Part shown: positions 60,885 to 64,000 of the stretch, piece after piece | Layout of the letters: each line of letters begins with the position of its first letter | How positions within the stretch are numbered: position 1 is the stretch's first letter | Assembly (NCBI GenBank): GCA_003225175.1 | Contig: QIBA01000041.1 | Coordinates: 24,259-88,258 of the forward strand | Reading direction: 5' to 3' | DNA: 64,000 bases | Source: Acidobacteriota bacterium | GTDB lineage: Bacteria; Acidobacteriota; Terriglobia; Terriglobales; Acidobacteriaceae | The notes under the pieces: generated by a model | Seen by the model: only the letters and a program-made list of their open reading frames with translations | Database searches by the model: none | Told to the model about the DNA's origin: nothing | Made by a program: the position numbers and the translations under genes

Positions 60885-61018
60885 GTAGTTCCGGCCGCGC
60901 TCGACCGGTTCTACATGTGCAGTTCCGTGATTACTCGCTCTGGCGACTATGTCAGGAATTCCGACCGCAAATCGCGAAATCAAAATCAAAAAGCCCGGCC
61001 GAGAGCGGCCAGAACGAC
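60885..61018. repeat. Inverted-repeat element, copy 1
   Basis: Arms 60885-60908 (GTAGTTCCGGCCGCGCTCG...) and 60994-61018 are about 80% complementary over 24-25 bp. The same arm sequence GGTTCCGGCCGCCCTCGGCC starts the element at 62715-62922. It looks like a small dispersed, non-autonomous repeat. Confidence 0.65.
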
Positions 61019-61395
61019 GTAATCAACATCGCGCAATCAATGTCGATCAGCGGTATTACTAAAATTGATTTGTTTTCGTAAAGCAACGGATTGAAAATCC
61101 ATCGCTCTAACGCGGCTGCAAACGAAGCAATTGTGGGGTGCGCCGAGTACGGTTTTTCTTCCGCGTCTGCAAGCCGCTTCTTCCGTCACCTTATTCTCCG
61201 CGATAGAAACGAAAGCCTCGTTTGCTCTGTTGACTTCGCTTGCTCTGTGTCATAGCAAGGAGGTGTGGATGGCACGCCAGCGTTCCAGACTGAGAAGGTA
61301 CTGCACGATGGTAAAGGAATGGGCTCTACGACCTCGCCATGGAGATGAAGCTAGCCCAAAAAATCTACGTAAAACCTGGAAAGATTCTCCCCCTA

Positions 61396-61444
61396 AACAC
61401 AAGATGTTCGATTGCTCGATACCCACAATCGAAGATGTTGTGTT
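61396..61444. repeat. 19-bp inverted repeat upstream of deoC
   Basis: AACACAAGATGTTCGATTG (61396-61414) pairs with CAATCGAAGATGTTGTGTT (61426-61444) at 17 of 19 positions, with an 11-nt loop. It may be an operator or a transcribed hairpin; deoC starts 230 bp further. Confidence 0.6.
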
Positions 61445-61675
61445 GCAAACATGTTGGTTCTACCCGTAAGTCCTTTAAAACGAGAATTTACGTGAAAAGG
61501 GGAAGGGAACGTCTTTCAGAGTTAGGTCAGCACCGTTCTCTGGTTTGGGAATCGGCCAATCGTGGATGCCTCATGGACTAGTACGAAAATCAGGCGCGTA
61601 TCATTGCGTAATCTAATACCGAACTCCGCAAAGCCTCATTATGATTGTCACGCTTCTTGTTAGGGGAGAACAATT

Positions 61676-62692
61676 ATGGCGGTGAAAACCGACCTCGAAC
61701 GCCGTATTGCCGAGGCGCATACCACGCCGATCCAAAAAGGCGAGCTGCAGCCCAACTGCGGTGTGCCACTCAATCTGGACTGGGTAGAAGACGTTCGCGT
61801 GAATACCAGCGCGGTGGAGCGCCGGGCGCAAAGCCTGGTTACGCGGCGCACGGTGAAGAAGGAGTGGCAGGTGGCATGGCTGCTGCGCGCCATTACCTGC
61901 ATGGATCTTACGACGCTTTCCGGCGACGACTCCCATCAGCGCGTCCTTCGCTTATGCGCGAAGGCAAAGCAGCCAGTACAGCAGTCGATCATGAAGCAGT
62001 TGGGATTGGACGACTTCCAGCTCAAGATTGCCGCTGTCTGTGTCTACCATAGCTTTGTGGAGACGGCGGTTCGTGCTCTTGAAGGCAGCGGGGTCAAGGT
62101 GGCCGCTGTCTCAACCGGGTTTCCCGCCGGACTTTCCCCGTTGGCCGAACGTGTCGGCGAGATCCGTCGCTCGGTGGATGCCGGAGCACAGGAGATCGAC
62201 ATCGTCATCACCCGCGCACATGTCTTCAGCGGGAGTTGGCAAGCCTTGTACGACGAGGTCGCAACTTTCAAAGAAGCCTGCGGCAAAGCGCACATGAAAG
62301 CGATTCTCGGCACCGGCGATCTCGCCACATTGCGCAATGTTGCCCGCGCCAGCATGGTCGCGATGATGGCTGGCGCGGATTTCATCAAGACCTCCACGGG
62401 AAAGGAAACGGTAAACGCAACTTTACCCGTAGGGCTCGTCATGGTACGCGCTATTCGCGAATACGCCACGCGCACGGGCATGATCGTTGGATTCAAACCT
62501 GCGGGTGGGATTCGTACGGCCAAGCAATCGCTCGAATGGCTCGCGTTGATCAAAGATGAACTCGGCGGCCGCTGGCTCAACGCGAATCTCTTCCGCTTTG
62601 GTGCCAGTGGAATGCTGGCGGACATTGAACGGCAGCTCGAGTATTACGCCACGGGTCGTTACTCGGCGGATTACAGACATCCGATCGCATGA
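61676..62692 (+). CDS. deoC: Deoxyribose-phosphate aldolase, long form
   Basis: 338 residues, longer than the usual 220-260, because of an N-terminal extension of about 60 residues, as in human DERA. The catalytic core is intact: the Schiff-base Lys lies in FIKTSTGK, the second active-site Lys in GFKPAGGIRT and an Asp in AGAQEIDIVI. It cleaves 2-deoxyribose-5-phosphate to acetaldehyde and glyceraldehyde-3-phosphate. A strong GGGGAG site precedes ATG 61676. The following aldehyde dehydrogenase could oxidise the acetaldehyde product. Confidence 0.92.
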   Translation: MAVKTDLERRIAEAHTTPIQKGELQPNCGVPLNLDWVEDVRVNTSAVERRAQSLVTRRTVKKEWQVAWLLRAITCMDLTTLSGDDSHQRVLRLCAKAKQPVQQSIMKQLGLDDFQLKIAAVCVYHSFVETAVRALEGSGVKVAAVSTGFPAGLSPLAERVGEIRRSVDAGAQEIDIVITRAHVFSGSWQALYDEVATFKEACGKAHMKAILGTGDLATLRNVARASMVAMMAGADFIKTSTGKETVNATLPVGLVMVRAIREYATRTGMIVGFKPAGGIRTAKQSLEWLALIKDELGGRWLNANLFRFGASGMLADIERQLEYYATGRYSADYRHPIA

Positions 62693-62714
62693 ATGAATTG
62701 AGTAGTCTTTGCTT

Positions 62715-62922
62715 ACGTGGTTCCGGCCGCCCTCGGCCGGTACGCTGTGTGCAGAACCAGGAGCGCGTTTAAATGCGAGCATCTTGTAAGCAAACGACTG
62801 CGCGAGAGCCAGCTATTCGTCTTATCCAACAACATGGAAATCGCCAGCCGAAACGGCCGGCGGGGTCTCCGGCGGACGCCGGTGTTGCGGCTGCTGGGGT
62901 GAGACGGCGGCCGGAACCACGC
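62715..62922. repeat. Inverted-repeat element, copy 2
   Basis: Starts with ACGTGGTTCCGGCCGCCC (62715-62732) and ends with GGCGGCCGGAACCACGC (62906-62922), with an internal GC-rich hairpin zone around 62840-62895. The arm sequence is shared with the element at 60885-61018. It fills the gap between deoC and the aldehyde dehydrogenase gene. Confidence 0.65.
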
Positions 62923-62933
62923 AGTCAAATTCT

Positions 62934-64000
62934 ATGAGCAAAATTGCCGAAAAGTTCGAATCGATGGAATACGGTCCGGCACTTGAGGACCCGAAAGAGT
63001 CGCTTGCATGGCTCGATCGTCATAAACGCAAGTTCGGACACTTCATAAATGGCGGCTGGCAGCAACCGATGCAAGGCGAGTACTTCGACACTACCGATCC
63101 AGCGAGCGGAGACAAGCTCGCCAGTGTTGCTCAAGGAGGCGCGGCCGATGTTGACGCGTCGGTCAAAGCGGCTCGCGCTGCGTTCCCAGGATGGAACTCG
63201 CTCACGCCTCATGAGCGGGCACGGTACTTGTATGCCCTGGCGCGACAGGTGCAGAAGCACTCGCGCCAGCTTGCCGTATTGGAGACGCTCGACAATGGCA
63301 AACCGATTCGAGAGAGCCGCGATATCGATATACCTCTTGTAGCGCGCCACTTCTATCATCATGCCGGATGGGCGCAGCTCCTGCATCAGGAGTTTCCAGG
63401 ATACGCAGCCTGCGGAGTTGTGGGGCAGGTGATTCCGTGGAATTTCCCGCTGTTAATGCTTGCCTGGAAGATCGCGCCCGCGCTGGCGACCGGAAACACC
63501 GTGGTTCTGAAGCCGGCGGAGTTTACGCCGATTACTGCGCTCGCATTCGCAGAAATCTGTCAGGAGATTGGACTGCCAAAGGGTGTGGTCAATATTGTGA
63601 CCGGCGATGGACGCACGGGCGAGGCGCTGGTCAAGCATCCCGATGTGGACAAGATCGCTTTCACCGGCTCGACCGAGGTTGGACGCGCGATTCGCAAAGC
63701 CACAGCCCAGAGTCATAAGAAGCTGTCGCTCGAACTGGGCGGGAAGTCGCCGTTCATCATCTTCGACGATGCCGATCTTGATAGCGCGGTGGAAGGGCTC
63801 GTTGATGGCATCTGGTTCAATCAGGGACAGGTCTGCTGCGCGGGATCGCGCCTGTTGATGCAGGAGAGCATCGCTGAATCTCTAGTCACGAAAATCCGCG
63901 CGCGTATGGAGACCTTGCGCGTCGGCTCACCTCTCGATAAGGCCATCGACATTGGAGCCATTGTTGCCCCCGTTCAGCTCGAGCGAATTCGTAAGCTGGT
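62934..64000 (+). CDS. Aldehyde dehydrogenase (3' end outside window)
   Basis: The frame from ATG 62934 is open to the end of the window (355 complete codons). ALDH hallmarks are VVGQVIPWNFPLLMLAWK, FTGSTEVG, the general-base Glu in LELGGKSP and the catalytic Cys in FNQGQVCCAGSRL. The class oxidises aldehydes with NAD(P). In several Acidobacteriota one or two ALDH genes follow deoC, fitting oxidation of acetaldehyde formed from deoxyribose phosphate. It is truncated at the right edge and the C-terminal part cannot be judged. Confidence 0.92.
   Translation, partial: MSKIAEKFESMEYGPALEDPKESLAWLDRHKRKFGHFINGGWQQPMQGEYFDTTDPASGDKLASVAQGGAADVDASVKAARAAFPGWNSLTPHERARYLYALARQVQKHSRQLAVLETLDNGKPIRESRDIDIPLVARHFYHHAGWAQLLHQEFPGYAACGVVGQVIPWNFPLLMLAWKIAPALATGNTVVLKPAEFTPITALAFAEICQEIGLPKGVVNIVTGDGRTGEALVKHPDVDKIAFTGSTEVGRAIRKATAQSHKKLSLELGGKSPFIIFDDADLDSAVEGLVDGIWFNQGQVCCAGSRLLMQESIAESLVTKIRARMETLRVGSPLDKAIDIGAIVAPVQLERIRKL

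Larger units (their letters stand above)
60699..61675. other. About 980 bp without a supported gene
   Basis: No frame with family resemblance was found; the longest open stretch (61131-61469) has erratic composition and no ribosome binding site. The region holds an inverted-repeat element (60885-61018), a 19-bp inverted repeat (61396-61444) and the ribosome site of deoC. The start of deoC and a promoter for it should be at the right end. Confidence 0.6.

Noticed and set aside
61131..61469. Open frame of 112 codons upstream of deoC
   Set aside because: Erratic residue composition, no ribosome binding site and no family pattern; it also contains the inverted repeat at 61396-61444.

Overview
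The window looks like a chromosomal segment of an acidobacterium (Acidobacteriota, Terriglobia-like). This is inferred from gene content: tandem carboxypeptidase-regulatory-domain proteins, DUF3857/transglutaminase giants, a large Asp-box propeller protein, an amylo-1,6-glucosidase beside glycosyltransferases, moderate GC, and many short GC-rich inverted repeats between genes. No rRNA, tRNA, IS element, phage or CRISPR was found.

Layout. 1-231: tail of a Fis-type regulator. 429-13641: one co-directional glycan cluster (methyltransferase, a permuted-looking glycosidase, two sugar-nucleotide epimerases, a B12/radical-SAM enzyme, five glycosyltransferases including three CgeB-like paralogues, and a debranching-type glucosidase). 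13768-18583: CDGSH protein, VWA + MoxR ATPase pair, LON-domain protein and SDR. 18608-21400: anti-sigma, ECF sigma, peroxiredoxin and a Gly/Tyr-rich secreted protein. 21694-27799: SDR, BON lipoprotein, LolA-like protein, UvrC, a decayed DUF433/DUF5615 toxin-antitoxin pair, a small membrane protein and a MIP18 protein. 27810-34189: two very large overlapping DUF3857 secreted proteins. 34595-36095: a secreted repeat protein and a LuxR regulator with a degenerate receiver. 36201-41989: a fadN-fadA-fadE beta-oxidation operon with a clear promoter and a FadR-type operator in its spacer. 42207-42575: an A-type Fe-S carrier. 42635-49005 (minus): a seven-gene type II secretion/type IV pilus inner-membrane assembly operon without a secretin. 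49310-55779: AhpD-like protein, hydrolase, alcohol dehydrogenase, a 47-residue membrane protein and two carboxypeptidase-regulatory-domain proteins. 55993-60698: an AhpD-like gene with an in-frame UGA at the catalytic CxxC position, an Asp-box propeller and a LolA-like protein. 61676-end: deoC and the start of an aldehyde dehydrogenase.

Highlights. (1) The gene at 55993-56586 reads as a peroxidase-related AhpD-like protein only if one UGA is decoded, and that UGA falls exactly where the second Cys of the CPYC motif belongs. A stem-loop with a GGU-containing apical loop follows about 18 nt later, so a selenoprotein is the best explanation. (2) The glycosidase at 1296-2240 carries the catalytic half of a GH-A barrel before the half that normally precedes it, which suggests circular permutation. 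(3) The fad operon promoter has a near-ideal FadR-like palindrome exactly filling the 17-nt spacer. (4) Several proteins keep a fold but lack a key residue (pseudo-receiver, Cys-less transglutaminase, pseudopilin without Glu5). (5) Families of inverted repeats recur between genes.
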